From assembly GCF_012767755.2 (NCBI RefSeq), contig NZ_AP023189.1, positions 682,001-746,000 of the forward strand: DNA of 64,000 nt. The letters run 5' to 3'. The DNA comes from Pseudomonas tohonis. Lineage in GTDB: Bacteria; Pseudomonadota; Gammaproteobacteria; Pseudomonadales; Pseudomonadaceae. The notes under the pieces are model-generated. The model was not told the DNA's origin. It saw only the letters and a list, made by a program, of their open reading frames with translations, and made no database searches. This document shows positions 18,157 through 27,349 of the stretch, in pieces. How positions within the stretch are numbered: the stretch's first letter is position 1; each line of letters opens with the position of its first letter. A program made the position numbers and the translations under genes.

Positions 18157-20154
18157 CTAGCGCACCAGGTGCAGGAACTGCAGGTGCCGTTCGTACTGGT
18201 CGAGCATGTCGTTGATGATCTGCTCGCGGCTGTAGCCCACCAGGTCATAGTCCTGGCTGCCTTCGGCCAGGTGCACCTCGGCGCGGTAGTAGCGGCGGTT
18301 GCGCAGGTTGCGCGCGTCCAGCCCGGCGACGGCGAAGGAGGGCGTGAAGTAGCCACGCATCACCACCCGGTAGAGGAAGGGCGTTTCCTCGCCGTGGCCG
18401 ACCTCCAGGCTGAGGCTGGCGTTGGCCGGGTCCAGCTCGGTCTCCACCCGCAGCGACTTCTCGCGGAACTGCTCGGCGACCGCCTCCATGGCCGGGCGCA
18501 CCTGCTGCTCCATGAAGCGGTACACCTCGTCCCGCGAGGGGAAGTGCACGACCTGGCTGAGGCGCTGGCGCCAGCCGCCCTTGCGCGGACGCTGGTCCAG
18601 CGGCGCCAGGGAATGCAGGCGCGCGCGCTGGCGCTGGGACTCCAGGTAGAAGGCCTTGTGCAGGCCCCACATCATCAGCAGGAGGATCAGCGAGAAGGGC
18701 AGGGAGGTCAGCACCACCGCCGACTTCAGGGCGTCGATGCTGCCGGCGAACAACAGCCCGCTGGTGATCAGGGCGGTCATCGCGCCCCAGAACACCCGCA
18801 GCCACTTGGGCCCGTCCTCGCCTTCCTCGCCGCCGCGTGCGGAGAGGGTCGAGAGCACCACGGTGCCGGAATCGGCGGAGGTGACGAAGAACACGAAGCT
18901 GACGAACACCGTCACGGCGATCACCGTGCGGCTCCACGGGTAGGTCTCCAGCAGCTTGTAGATCACCATCGACGGGTCTTCGATGGCGCCGACGGCGAGC
19001 TCGGTCATGCCGTGGTCGAGCACCAGTTCCAGCGCGCTGTTGCCGAAGATCGACATCCACGCCAGGGTGAAGCCGAGGGGGATGAACAGCACGCCGAAGA
19101 CGAACTCGCGGATGGTGCGCCCGCGCGAGATGCGCGCGATGAACAGCCCCACGAAGGGGGCCCAGGCGATCCACCAGGCCCAGTAGAACACCGTCCAGTC
19201 GCCCAGCCAGCCGGAGGGGCTGTTCCAGGCATAGAGGTCGAAGCTCTTGGCCGGCACGGCGCTGAGGTAGTCGCCGACGTTCTGCACCAGCATGTTAAGC
19301 AGGTGCTGGGTGGGTCCGGCGAAGAGCACGAACAGCAGCAGCGAGCAGGCCAGCAGCATGTTGACGTCGGACATCACCCGCACGCCCTTCTCCACGCCGC
19401 TCACCGCCACCAGCACCGCCGCGCCCATCATCAGGGCGATCAGCAGCACCTGAATCCACTGGTTGTGGGGGATGCCGAACAGGTAGTCGAGGCCTGCGTT
19501 CAGGTGCAGCACGCCGAAGCCCATGTCCGCGCCCAGGCCGAACACCGTGGCGATGATGCCGAAGGCGTCCACCGTGTAGCCGATGGGGCCGTTGATGCGC
19601 TTGCCGATCAGCGGGTAGAGCGCCGAGCGCAGCGCCAGCGGCAGGTTGTGGCGGTAGGCGAAATAGGCCAGGGCCATCGCCACCAGGGCGAACACGCCCC
19701 AGCCGTGCAGGCCCCAGTGCAGGAACAGCAACTGCATCGCCTGGCGCGCGGCCTCGGGCCCGCCGGCCTCGCCCTGCGGCGGTTGCAGCAGGTGGGTCAG
19801 CGGCTCGGAGACGCAGAAGAAGAACAGGGTGATGCTGATGCCGGCGGCGAACAGCATGCCGGCCCAGGACAGGTAGCTGAATTCCGGCTCGTCGTGGTCG
19901 GCGCCGAGCTTGATCTTGCCGTAGCCGGACAGCGCGGTGACGACCACGAACACCAGGTACAGGGTCATGGCCAGCAGGTAGTACCAGCCCACGCTGTTGG
20001 CGGCCCAGGCCTGGGCCTGCAGCAACCAGGCACCGGCCTGCTCGGTGAAGATCGCGACCACCAGGCCGAAGATCAGGACGAAGCCCGCCGATCCCAGCAG
20101 GACGGGCGTGTTCATGCGCAGCGGCAGGCTGCCGGGGGGATTGGGCACGCTCAT
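18157..20154 (-). CDS. betT: BCCT-family choline/betaine transporter, BetT type
   Basis: A 665-aa inner-membrane symporter with ~12 membrane helices. It carries the BCCT tryptophan-rich segment (F-Y-W-A-W-W-I-A-W-A-P-F-V-G) near residue 320 and a ~130-residue cytoplasmic C-terminal domain, as in proton-coupled BetT proteins. It imports choline, the precursor of the glycine betaine degraded by the left-hand cluster. A BetI-like operator lies 116 bp upstream. betI, betB and betA are not in this window. An internal ATG 13 codons in is an alternative start. Confidence 0.9.
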   Translation of the reverse strand: MSVPNPPGSLPLRMNTPVLLGSAGFVLIFGLVVAIFTEQAGAWLLQAQAWAANSVGWYYLLAMTLYLVFVVVTALSGYGKIKLGADHDEPEFSYLSWAGMLFAAGISITLFFFCVSEPLTHLLQPPQGEAGGPEAARQAMQLLFLHWGLHGWGVFALVAMALAYFAYRHNLPLALRSALYPLIGKRINGPIGYTVDAFGIIATVFGLGADMGFGVLHLNAGLDYLFGIPHNQWIQVLLIALMMGAAVLVAVSGVEKGVRVMSDVNMLLACSLLLFVLFAGPTQHLLNMLVQNVGDYLSAVPAKSFDLYAWNSPSGWLGDWTVFYWAWWIAWAPFVGLFIARISRGRTIREFVFGVLFIPLGFTLAWMSIFGNSALELVLDHGMTELAVGAIEDPSMVIYKLLETYPWSRTVIAVTVFVSFVFFVTSADSGTVVLSTLSARGGEEGEDGPKWLRVFWGAMTALITSGLLFAGSIDALKSAVVLTSLPFSLILLLMMWGLHKAFYLESQRQRARLHSLAPLDQRPRKGGWRQRLSQVVHFPSRDEVYRFMEQQVRPAMEAVAEQFREKSLRVETELDPANASLSLEVGHGEETPFLYRVVMRGYFTPSFAVAGLDARNLRNRRYYRAEVHLAEGSQDYDLVGYSREQIINDMLDQYERHLQFLHLVR

Positions 20155-20429
20155 GGTCGGGCGGCCCCGTGGCGGAAGGGGGAGGGGGTCGACAAGAAAT
20201 GCTCCTTTGACGCAGATTCAGGCACGCGCCTGATGAGAAACGGAAGAGGGCGTCGAGGTTCCTTTTAAATTGATCGAGCGTTCAATATAAACACGGTCGG
20301 CCCCTTCGCGGCCAATCCCATGGCCGTCGCGCGCGCGCCTGCGCCGCCCCCTGAGCCAGTGCTCAAGGGGGCTGCGCCGTTTCGTCGGAAAATGTTTCGG
20401 CTCGGGAGGCCGGCGCGAAGGACGCGGGC
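20155..20429. promoter_or_regulatory. betT upstream region with BetI-like operator
   Basis: The 275-bp spacer contains, at 20270-20290, TTGATCGAGCG followed by TTCAATATAA. This is an ATTGA...TCAAT dyad overlapping an AT-rich TATAAA segment. It closely resembles the choline-responsive BetI site of bet promoters (recalled). The rest is GC-rich without a gene. Confidence 0.65.
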
Positions 20430-21323
20430 TCAGCCCTGCAGTTCACCGCGCAGCTGTTCGATGCGCGCGTCCTTCTCGGCCCAGAGGCGGGTCACCCAGT
20501 CCTGGATGTGCTGGCGGAATTGCGGGTCGTTCTCGTAGTCGCCCTGCCACAGCGAGGGGTCGATGTCGCGGGTCTGGATGTCGACGATGACCCGGGGCAC
20601 CTGGCCGGACACCAGGGCCCAGAAGCCGGGCACCTCCTTGCCGGGGTAGATCAGGGTGACGTCGAGCATGGCATCGAGCTGCTCGCCCAGGGCGGCGAGC
20701 ACGAAGGCGACGCCGCCGGCCTTGGGCTTGAGCAGGTGGCGATAGGGCGAGGATTGCTGGGCCTGCTTGGCCGGGGTGAAGCGCGTGCCCTCGAGGTAGT
20801 TCACCACGGTCACCGGCAGGCGCTTGAACTTCTCGCAGGCGGCCTTGGTGATCTCCAGGTCCTTGCCCTTCATCTCCGGGTGCTTGTCGAGGAAGGCCTT
20901 GGAGTAGCGCTTCATGAAGGGGTAGTCCAGCGCCCAGAAGGCGAGGCCTATGAAGGGCACCCAGATCAGCTCCTTCTTGAGGAAGAACTTGAAATAGGGC
21001 GTCTTGCGGTTGAAGGCCTGCACCAGCGCGGGGATGTCCACCCACGACTGGTGGTTGGAGACCACCAGGTAGGAGGTGTCGCCGCGCAGGCCGTCGCCGC
21101 CACGGATGTCCCAGGCGGTGGGGGTGAGCAGGGCGAAGATGCGCTTGTCGTTCTCGGCCCAGGTCTCGGCGATCCACATCACCGCGCGGGAACAGGCGTC
21201 CTTGAGGGCCTGGCCCGGCAGCACGAGCTTCAGCAGGGCGATCAGCAGCATGGGGCCGATCAAAACCAGGGTGTTGATCAGGATGAGCAGGATGGTGGTG
21301 ATACCGGTCAGCAGCGCCCGCAT
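20430..21323 (-). CDS. 1-acyl-glycerol-phosphate acyltransferase-like protein (YihG type)
   Basis: A 297-aa membrane acyltransferase of the PlsC family. N-terminal hydrophobic segment (residues ~5-35), catalytic N-H-Q-S-W-V-D (H-x4-D) near residue 92, and E-G-T-R near 179. Length and the K-E-L-I-W-V-P-F-I-G segment fit the YihG/YihG-like subgroup rather than the shorter PlsC. It acylates lysophospholipids at the inner membrane; exact substrate is unknown. ATG 21323 has GAGGACC upstream. Confidence 0.8.
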   Translation of the reverse strand: MRALLTGITTILLILINTLVLIGPMLLIALLKLVLPGQALKDACSRAVMWIAETWAENDKRIFALLTPTAWDIRGGDGLRGDTSYLVVSNHQSWVDIPALVQAFNRKTPYFKFFLKKELIWVPFIGLAFWALDYPFMKRYSKAFLDKHPEMKGKDLEITKAACEKFKRLPVTVVNYLEGTRFTPAKQAQQSSPYRHLLKPKAGGVAFVLAALGEQLDAMLDVTLIYPGKEVPGFWALVSGQVPRVIVDIQTRDIDPSLWQGDYENDPQFRQHIQDWVTRLWAEKDARIEQLRGELQG

Positions 21324-21487
21324 AGGTCCTCGGCTCCTTGGCCTGTGGGTGGCGTTGCCATGATACGCAGCGGGCTTCGCTTGCCAAGACGTGACGGGGT
21401 GCGAAAGTCCCGTTCGGGTGGCTGTCCTGGCAGCTGGCCATCAGGCATGATGGAGGCGCATTCGCGTATTTCCATCGAGTAGTTACC

Positions 21488-22744
21488 GTGCTCAAGAAGA
21501 TCGCTGTGTCCGACCTGCGCCTGGGCATGTACGTCCAGGAATTATGCGGTTCATGGATGGACCACCCCTTCTGGAAGAGCAGCTTCCTGCTGAAATCCGA
21601 AAAGGACCTCGCCCGCATCCTCGACAGCGCCGTCACCGAGGTGTGGATAGACACGTCCAGGGGCCTGGACAGCGACGCGGGCTCCGCCAATGGCGGGAGC
21701 ACCGCCGAACAGGTGCAGCAGGAAGCCCAGGCACGCCTGCTGGAGGCCGCCGAGGCGCCGCCCGTGGTGGTGAACCCGGCGACCATGGAGGAGGAACTGT
21801 CCCGCGCGGTGCAGCTCTGCGCCCGCTCCCGCGAGGCGGTGATGGAGATGTTCAACGACGCCCGTCTCGGCCACGCCATCGAACTGGGCCACGCCGCCGA
21901 ACTGGTGGAATCCATCACCACCTCGGTGCTGCGTCACCCCAACGCGTTGATCAGCCTGGCGCGGCTGAAGCGCTCCGACGAATACACCTACATGCACTCG
22001 GTCGCCGTCTGCGCGCTGATGATCGCCCTGGCGCGCCAGCTGCAGCTCAGCGAGGCCCAGGTGCGCGAGGCGGGCCTGGCCGGCCTGCTCCACGACATCG
22101 GCAAGATGGCCGTGCCGCTGGAGCTGCTGAACAAGCCCGGCGCCCTCACCGACGCGGAGTTCGCCACGGTGCGCCACCACCCCCAGGCCGGCGCGCGCAT
22201 GCTCATCGACAGCCGCCAGGTCAGCGCACTGGTGCTCGACGTCTGCCTGCATCACCACGAGAAGTTCGACGGCAGCGGCTACCCCCATCGCCTGGGCGGC
22301 GAACAGATCAGCCTGCTGGCGCGCATGGGCGCGGTGTGCGACGTGTACGACGCCATCACCTCCGACCGCCCCTACAAGAAGGGCTGGGCGCCGGCCGAGG
22401 CCCTGCACAAGATGGCCGAGTGGACCAAGGGGCACTTCGATCCCCAGGTGTTCCAGGCCTTCGTCAAGACCGTCGGCATCTACCCCACCGGCTCCCTGGT
22501 GCGCCTGGAGAGCGGCCGCCTCGGCGTGGTGATCGACCAGAACGCCCGCTCCCTGCTGCTGCCCCGGGTCAAGGTGTTCTTCTCCGCGCGCTCCAAGGTG
22601 CCGATCCCCCAGGAGATCATCGACCTGGCGGCTCTGGAGGGGCGCGATCGCATCATCGGCCGCGAAGCCCCGGAAGACTGGGGCTTCCGCAACCTCGACG
22701 CCCTCTGGGGCGGCGAGCGCCTGCCACCCGCCAAGGCGAAGTGA
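21488..22744 (+). CDS. HD-GYP domain protein (probable c-di-GMP phosphodiesterase)
   Basis: A 418-aa protein starting with GTG. Residues ~1-125 form the DUF3391 domain that often precedes HD-GYP. The rest is an HD-GYP domain with the metal ligands visible (M-H-S near 176, H-D-I-G-K, H-H-P, H-H-H-E-K-F-D-G-S-G-Y-P). The complete motif set suggests active hydrolysis of c-di-GMP in the cytoplasm. No membrane segment. The ribosome site is weak (GAGTAG), so the start is the least certain part. Confidence 0.88.
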   Translation: MLKKIAVSDLRLGMYVQELCGSWMDHPFWKSSFLLKSEKDLARILDSAVTEVWIDTSRGLDSDAGSANGGSTAEQVQQEAQARLLEAAEAPPVVVNPATMEEELSRAVQLCARSREAVMEMFNDARLGHAIELGHAAELVESITTSVLRHPNALISLARLKRSDEYTYMHSVAVCALMIALARQLQLSEAQVREAGLAGLLHDIGKMAVPLELLNKPGALTDAEFATVRHHPQAGARMLIDSRQVSALVLDVCLHHHEKFDGSGYPHRLGGEQISLLARMGAVCDVYDAITSDRPYKKGWAPAEALHKMAEWTKGHFDPQVFQAFVKTVGIYPTGSLVRLESGRLGVVIDQNARSLLLPRVKVFFSARSKVPIPQEIIDLAALEGRDRIIGREAPEDWGFRNLDALWGGERLPPAKAK

Positions 22745-22805
22745 CGCGAACGAATGGCCGGCCATCCAGTCCTACTCCCTGCACCCTGATCCCGAGGACA
22801 ACCCG

Positions 22806-23324
22806 TTGAAACGCTTCCTAGCCCTGCTGACCCTGGTCGCCCTGCCGGCCTTCGCCGCCGAGGACCCCGAGCTCTACGGCCGCTACGAATACATCCGCCT
22901 GCCGGAGATCGGCCAGACCCTCAAGGCCAAGATGGACACCGGTGCCCTGACTGCCTCGCTGTCGGCCAAGGACATCGAGCGCTTCCAGCGCGACGGCGAG
23001 GACTGGGTGCGCTTCCGCCTGGCCACCAAGGACGCCGACGACACCCTCTACGAGCACCGCCTGGCGCGCATCAGCAAGATCAAGACGCGCGCCGAGGAAG
23101 CCGGCGACGTAGAGGACGACGAAGGCGAGAAGGCCGACCCGACCAAGCGCCCGGTGATCGAGATGGAGATGTGCCTGGGCGACACCAAGCGCACCGTCGA
23201 GGTCAACCTCACCGACCGCAGCAGCTTCAACTACCCGCTGCTGATCGGCGCCAAGGCCCTGCGCGAGTTCCGCGCCGCGATCTACCCGGGGCGCAAGTTC
23301 ACCGCCGGCAAGCCCCAGTGCTGA
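22806..23324 (+). CDS. Retropepsin-like aspartic protease family protein, exported
   Basis: A 172-aa protein with a signal peptide (cleavage near A-F-A-A, residue ~18) and the M-D-T-G-A-L-T-A-S-L motif of the RimK-associated/'ATP-dependent zinc protease' family (PF05618), now viewed as retropepsin-like. A charged acidic insertion lies near residues 98-115. It precedes creB, as a similar gene does in P. aeruginosa. It is likely periplasmic; the target is unknown. The start is ATG? no: the first codon is TTG at 22806, after an AGGACAACC stretch. Confidence 0.8.
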   Translation: MKRFLALLTLVALPAFAAEDPELYGRYEYIRLPEIGQTLKAKMDTGALTASLSAKDIERFQRDGEDWVRFRLATKDADDTLYEHRLARISKIKTRAEEAGDVEDDEGEKADPTKRPVIEMEMCLGDTKRTVEVNLTDRSSFNYPLLIGAKALREFRAAIYPGRKFTAGKPQC

Positions 23325-23416
23325 GCCGCGCCGGCTGAGGTGACGGCCTCGGCGGGATTGACGCCGCCCGAGGCCTGCGGCACCGTGCCGGCTATTTCCC
23401 CGCCTGCACGGACGCC

Positions 23417-24109
23417 ATGCCCAACATCCTGATTGTCGAAGACGAAGCGGCCATCGCCGACACCCTGGTCTATGCCCTGCAGGCCGACGGTTTCGGCGTC
23501 ACCTGGTCGAGCCTGGCCGGCGAGGCCCTGGAGCTGCTGGCGCGCGAGCCCTTCGACCTGGTCATCCTCGATGTCGGCCTGCCCGACATCAGCGGCTTCG
23601 AAGCCTGCAAGCGCCTGCGGCGCTTCTCCGAGGTGCCGGTGATCTTCCTCACCGCCCGTGACGCCGAGATCGACCGCGTGGTCGGCCTGGAGATCGGCGC
23701 CGACGACTACGTGGTCAAGCCCTTCAGCCCGCGTGAGGTGGCCGCCCGGGTGCGCGCCATCCTCAAGCGCACCGCCCCGCGCGAGGCCGCACCCGCCCCG
23801 GTCGCGGCCGCCGCCGAGGGCCCCTTCGTGGTCGACGTCGAGCGCTTCCGCATCCACTACCTGGGCCAGCTCCTGAGCCTCACCCGCCACGAGTTCCGCC
23901 TGCTGCAGACGCTCCTGGCGCAGCCCGAGCGGGTGTTCAGCCGCGAGCAGCTGCTCGATTCGGTGGGCGTGGCCAGCGATGCCGGCTACGAGCGCAGCAT
24001 CGACAGCCACATCAAGAGCCTGCGCGCCAAGCTGCGCCAGGTGAACGCCGAGGCCGAGCCGATCCAGACCCATCGCGGCCTCGGCTACAGCTACGACCCC
24101 AGCGCCTGA
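23417..24109 (+). CDS. creB: Response regulator CreB
   Basis: A 230-aa OmpR-type regulator. Receiver domain with E-D-E pocket at residues 8-10, phospho-acceptor Asp in V-I-L-D-V-G-L-P (~52), and K-P-F. An Ala/Pro linker (~118-132) leads to a winged-helix DNA-binding domain (L-T-R-H-E-F-R-L-L...). Pairs with CreC 13 bp downstream. In P. aeruginosa CreBC is triggered by PBP4 inhibition and drives creD and fitness/biofilm functions. Confidence 0.92.
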   Translation: MPNILIVEDEAAIADTLVYALQADGFGVTWSSLAGEALELLAREPFDLVILDVGLPDISGFEACKRLRRFSEVPVIFLTARDAEIDRVVGLEIGADDYVVKPFSPREVAARVRAILKRTAPREAAPAPVAAAAEGPFVVDVERFRIHYLGQLLSLTRHEFRLLQTLLAQPERVFSREQLLDSVGVASDAGYERSIDSHIKSLRAKLRQVNAEAEPIQTHRGLGYSYDPSA

Positions 24110-24122
24110 CCGGAGCCCCGCC

Positions 24123-25547
24123 ATGCCGCTCGGCGTCCGCATCTTCCTGGTGTACTTCCTCTTCGTCGGCCTGGCCGGCTACTTCGTGCTGAGCACGGTG
24201 ATGGACGAGATCCGCCCCGGCGTGCGCCAGTCCACCGAAGAGACCCTGGTGGACACCGCCAACCTGCTGGCCGAGATCCTCCGCGACCCGGTGCGCGACG
24301 GCACCCTGGGCCAGAGCAACCTGCCCGAGCTGCTCAAGGCCTACGGCAAGCGCCAGCCCGGCGCCGAGATCTGGGGCGTGCGCAAGACCGAGGTGAACCA
24401 CCGCATCTACGTCACCGATGGCACCGGCCGCGTGCTGCTGGACTCCAGCGGCCTGGCCGTGGGCCAGGACTATTCCGGCTGGAACGACGTCCTGCTGACC
24501 CTGCGCGGCCAGTACGGCGCCCGCTCCACGCGCGAGGACCCGAGCGACCCGGACTCCTCGGTGATGTACGTGGCGGCGCCGATCCGCGACAACGGCCAGA
24601 TCATAGGCGTCGTCTCGGTGGCCAAGCCCAACCGCTCGCTGCAGCCCTACATCTACCGCTCGCAGATGCGCCTGGCCTGGCTCGGTGCCGGGCTCATCGT
24701 CCTCGGCCTGCTGATCGGCGGGCTGCTGTCCTGGTGGCTCAGCGGCTCCCTGCGCCGCCTCACCCGCTACGCCCAGGCCGTCAGCGAGGGCCAGCGCGCC
24801 GAGCTGCCCACCCTGCGCGGCGGCGAGCTGGCGCAACTGGCCCGGGCCGTCGAACGCATGCGCACCGAGCTGGAGGGCAAGGCCTATGTCGAGCGCTACG
24901 TGCACACCCTGACCCACGAGCTGAAGAGCCCCCTGGCGGCCATCCGTGGCGCGGCGGAACTGCTGGAGGGCGAGATGCCCCCGGCGCAGCGCCAGCGCTT
25001 CGTGGCCAATATCAGCGGCGAGAGCGCGCGCCTGCAGCAACTGATCGAACGCCTGCTGTACCTGGCCCAGGTCGAGCAGCGCCAGGGCCTGGAGGAGCGG
25101 GTGCCGGTGCCCCTGGCACCGATGGTGGAAGACCTGCTGCAGGCCCAGGCGGCGCGCATCGAGGCCGCCGGGCTGCGCATCGAGAATGCGGTGAACATCG
25201 GCCTGGAGGCATCGGGCGAACGCTTCCTGCTGCGCCAGGCGCTGGCCAACCTGCTGGACAACGCCCTGGACTTCACCCCGGCGGGCGGCCTGATCCGCAT
25301 CGCCGCGAGCCGCGACGGCCATGAGCTGGACCTGCGCCTGTACAACCAGGGCGAGGCCATTCCCGACTACGCCCTGCCGCGCCTCACCGAGCGCTTCTAT
25401 TCCCTGCCGCGCCCCGGCAGCGGCCGCAAGAGCACCGGCCTGGGGCTCAACTTCGTCCAGGAAGTGGCGCAGCTGCACGGTGGCAGCCTGCAGGTCTGCA
25501 ACCTCGACGGCGGCGTGGAAGTGCGGCTGCGCCTGCCGGCGGCCTGA
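24123..25547 (+). CDS. creC: Sensor histidine kinase CreC
   Basis: A 474-aa membrane kinase. N-terminal helix (residues ~5-27), periplasmic sensor region, second helix (~183-205), HAMP-like segment, H-box T-H-E-L-K-S-P with the phospho-accepting His near residue 264, N-box N-L-L-D-N-A, and G-box S-T-G-L-G-L. Cognate kinase of CreB. Confidence 0.93.
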   Translation: MPLGVRIFLVYFLFVGLAGYFVLSTVMDEIRPGVRQSTEETLVDTANLLAEILRDPVRDGTLGQSNLPELLKAYGKRQPGAEIWGVRKTEVNHRIYVTDGTGRVLLDSSGLAVGQDYSGWNDVLLTLRGQYGARSTREDPSDPDSSVMYVAAPIRDNGQIIGVVSVAKPNRSLQPYIYRSQMRLAWLGAGLIVLGLLIGGLLSWWLSGSLRRLTRYAQAVSEGQRAELPTLRGGELAQLARAVERMRTELEGKAYVERYVHTLTHELKSPLAAIRGAAELLEGEMPPAQRQRFVANISGESARLQQLIERLLYLAQVEQRQGLEERVPVPLAPMVEDLLQAQAARIEAAGLRIENAVNIGLEASGERFLLRQALANLLDNALDFTPAGGLIRIAASRDGHELDLRLYNQGEAIPDYALPRLTERFYSLPRPGSGRKSTGLGLNFVQEVAQLHGGSLQVCNLDGGVEVRLRLPAA

Positions 25548-25692
25548 CTTCGCTCAGGCACCCTTGTGGTGCACCCGTTTCGGCGCGGCGTCCGGCGGGA
25601 TGCGGGGTGGATGGCGCTCTTCCATCCACCGGCGGAGCCCTCCAGGCGCTCCGCCGGGGCGACTCCGCGTGATCCACGTCAGCGCGGGAGAA
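25548..25692. repeat. Short palindrome between creC and the lipoprotein gene
   Basis: Inverted repeat GGTGGATGG/CCATCCACC at 25606-25630, related to the dispersed GGTGGATG palindromes at 15710 and 27061. Confidence 0.5.
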
Positions 25693-26418
25693 TCACTCCG
25701 CCGTGGCCACCGGCGCGCTCTTGGCGTACTTCGCCGTCACACCCTTCCAGAACGCCGGGAAGCCTTCGCTGAAGCGGGCGAAGGCGGCCTTCTCGGCGCG
25801 GTTCTTCGACTCGGTCACCGCGTCTTCGGTGGACCAGGTGCTGGAGCGTTGTTCTTCCTGGGCGGTGGCCTCGGTGGAGCCGTAGATGTAGCCGCTGCGC
25901 ACATCCACCAGGATGCCGGCGACGGTGCTGGTCACATGGGCCTGGTGGTTGGGCAGGAAGCCCAGCGAAACGGCGGTCAGCGGGCCCAGCGGGGTGCTGT
26001 CGACATAGAAGGTGGTGTCCACGGTGTAGACCAGCAGCAGGTCCGAACGCATGTGCGCGGCGGGCAGGCGCAGGTCCTTCAGGCTCTTCATGTCGTTGGG
26101 GACCAGCAGGCGGCTCAGGGGCGCGGCCTGGCTGACCAGCGGCTGTTCGGTGATGCGCGCCAGGTCGGCATCGGACTCGATGTCGCGGGTCTGCACCACC
26201 TCGAATCCGTCCCGGTAGGTGCTGGCCACCCGGACGATGCTCAGCTGCGCCGGGAAGGGGCTGGCAGGTTTCTTGCTGAACAGTTCCTCGATATCGGCAT
26301 CGTCGATGCCGGCGAGGGAGACGCCATGGTCGGGGGTGACATAGCCCTTGCTGGAGCAACCGCCGAGCATGAGCAGCGAGAGCGCGGTGAGGGCATAGAG
26401 GGTCTTGCGGGGGAGCAT
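25693..26418 (-). CDS. Predicted outer-membrane/inner-membrane lipoprotein, unknown function
   Basis: A 241-aa protein with a lipoprotein signal peptide: hydrophobic segment then L-G-G-C lipobox, Cys at about residue 21, followed by S-S-K. No Asp at +2, so outer-membrane sorting is possible. The mature part has two segments of alternating strands and a helical C-terminus rich in Ala/Lys. I do not recognise a named family. ATG 26430 (4 codons longer) is an alternative start. It is convergent with creC and divergent from the CBS gene. Confidence 0.75.
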   Translation of the reverse strand: MLPRKTLYALTALSLLMLGGCSSKGYVTPDHGVSLAGIDDADIEELFSKKPASPFPAQLSIVRVASTYRDGFEVVQTRDIESDADLARITEQPLVSQAAPLSRLLVPNDMKSLKDLRLPAAHMRSDLLLVYTVDTTFYVDSTPLGPLTAVSLGFLPNHQAHVTSTVAGILVDVRSGYIYGSTEATAQEEQRSSTWSTEDAVTESKNRAEKAAFARFSEGFPAFWKGVTAKYAKSAPVATAE

Positions 26419-26561
26419 GGGAACGTCCATTTCCAAAGGGCCGGAAGGCCCGACTGGCGGCGATTCTGCCGCGTCTTGCGAGTGCCCACAATTGACTATT
26501 CTCAAACCGTCGCCGTGCATGGAACGCGGTGCACATAACAACGAGAAACCGGGAGCAGCCA

Positions 26562-26999
26562 ATGAAGAGCGTCGCCGAAATACTGCGGGGCAAGCCCCAT
26601 ACGACCATCTACCGGGTCGACCCCACCACCACCGTGCTGGAGGCGGCCGAGCTGATGGCCGAGAAGGGCATCGGCGCGGTGCTGGTGATGGAGCGTGACG
26701 AGTTGGTGGGCATCGTCACCGAGCGCGACTACGTGCGCCGCGTGGCCGCCAAGGACCGTTCCTCCTACGGCACCGAAGTGCAGGAGATCATGACCTCCAA
26801 CCTCTTCGTGGTCGGCCCGAAGGACAGCAACCAGTTCTGCATGCAGCTGATGACCGAGAAGAACCTGCGCCACCTGCCCGTGCTGGATGACGGCAAGGTG
26901 ATCGGGCTGCTTTCCATCCGCGACCTGGTACGCGACATCACCGCCGAGCAGGAAAGCCTGATCCACCACCTGGAGGACTACATCCGCGGGTCGTGCTGA
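26562..26999 (+). CDS. CBS-pair protein
   Basis: A 145-aa stand-alone protein made of two CBS motifs (about residues 8-65 and 77-135), each with the V-L-V-M/L-P-V-L-D-D-G-x-V-I-G-L pattern. Such proteins bind adenine nucleotides and regulate partners. The partner is unknown. GGGAGCAG precedes ATG 26562. Confidence 0.88.
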   Translation: MKSVAEILRGKPHTTIYRVDPTTTVLEAAELMAEKGIGAVLVMERDELVGIVTERDYVRRVAAKDRSSYGTEVQEIMTSNLFVVGPKDSNQFCMQLMTEKNLRHLPVLDDGKVIGLLSIRDLVRDITAEQESLIHHLEDYIRGSC

Positions 27000-27349
27000 T
27001 CGCTGGATGTGGGCGCCGGTCCCTTGTGGGAGCGAATTCATTCGCGAATGGGGGCCGTAGGGTGGATGACGCTTCACCCATCCACCGGGCGGTGTTCCGT
27101 CTCGCGCATTACGCATTATCGGGCACCTCGTAGGGTGGGCCGGGCGGCGTTCTGCGAATGAAGCGAAACCCATGGGGCAACGCCCGACTCCGCTGATGGG
27201 TTTCGCTTCGCTCTACCCATCCTGCGATCCCCGCATGAGCGATCCCCCCTCTCCACCCAATCCCCACACAAACTCCACATTCTCCCCATAACCCCGCCTC
27301 GCGCATTCCCCAGACTTTCCCCATCGAGAACACATGAGGAGAGTCCGAG
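27000..27349. repeat. REP-like palindromes upstream of creD
   Basis: Gene-free 350 bp. 27057-27086 is a palindrome identical in reverse complement to 15710-15739. A longer stem pairs GAAGCGAAACCCAT (27160-27173) with ATGGGTTTCGCTTC (27196-27209). The last ~100 bp before creD are C-rich and pyrimidine-biased. I did not find the TTCAC-N6-TTCAC box reported for CreB targets. Confidence 0.65.

Noticed and set aside
27000..27349. Search for a TTCAC-N6-TTCAC CreB box before creD
   Set aside because: A single TTCAC occurs in the repeat at about 27073, but no second copy follows at the required distance.
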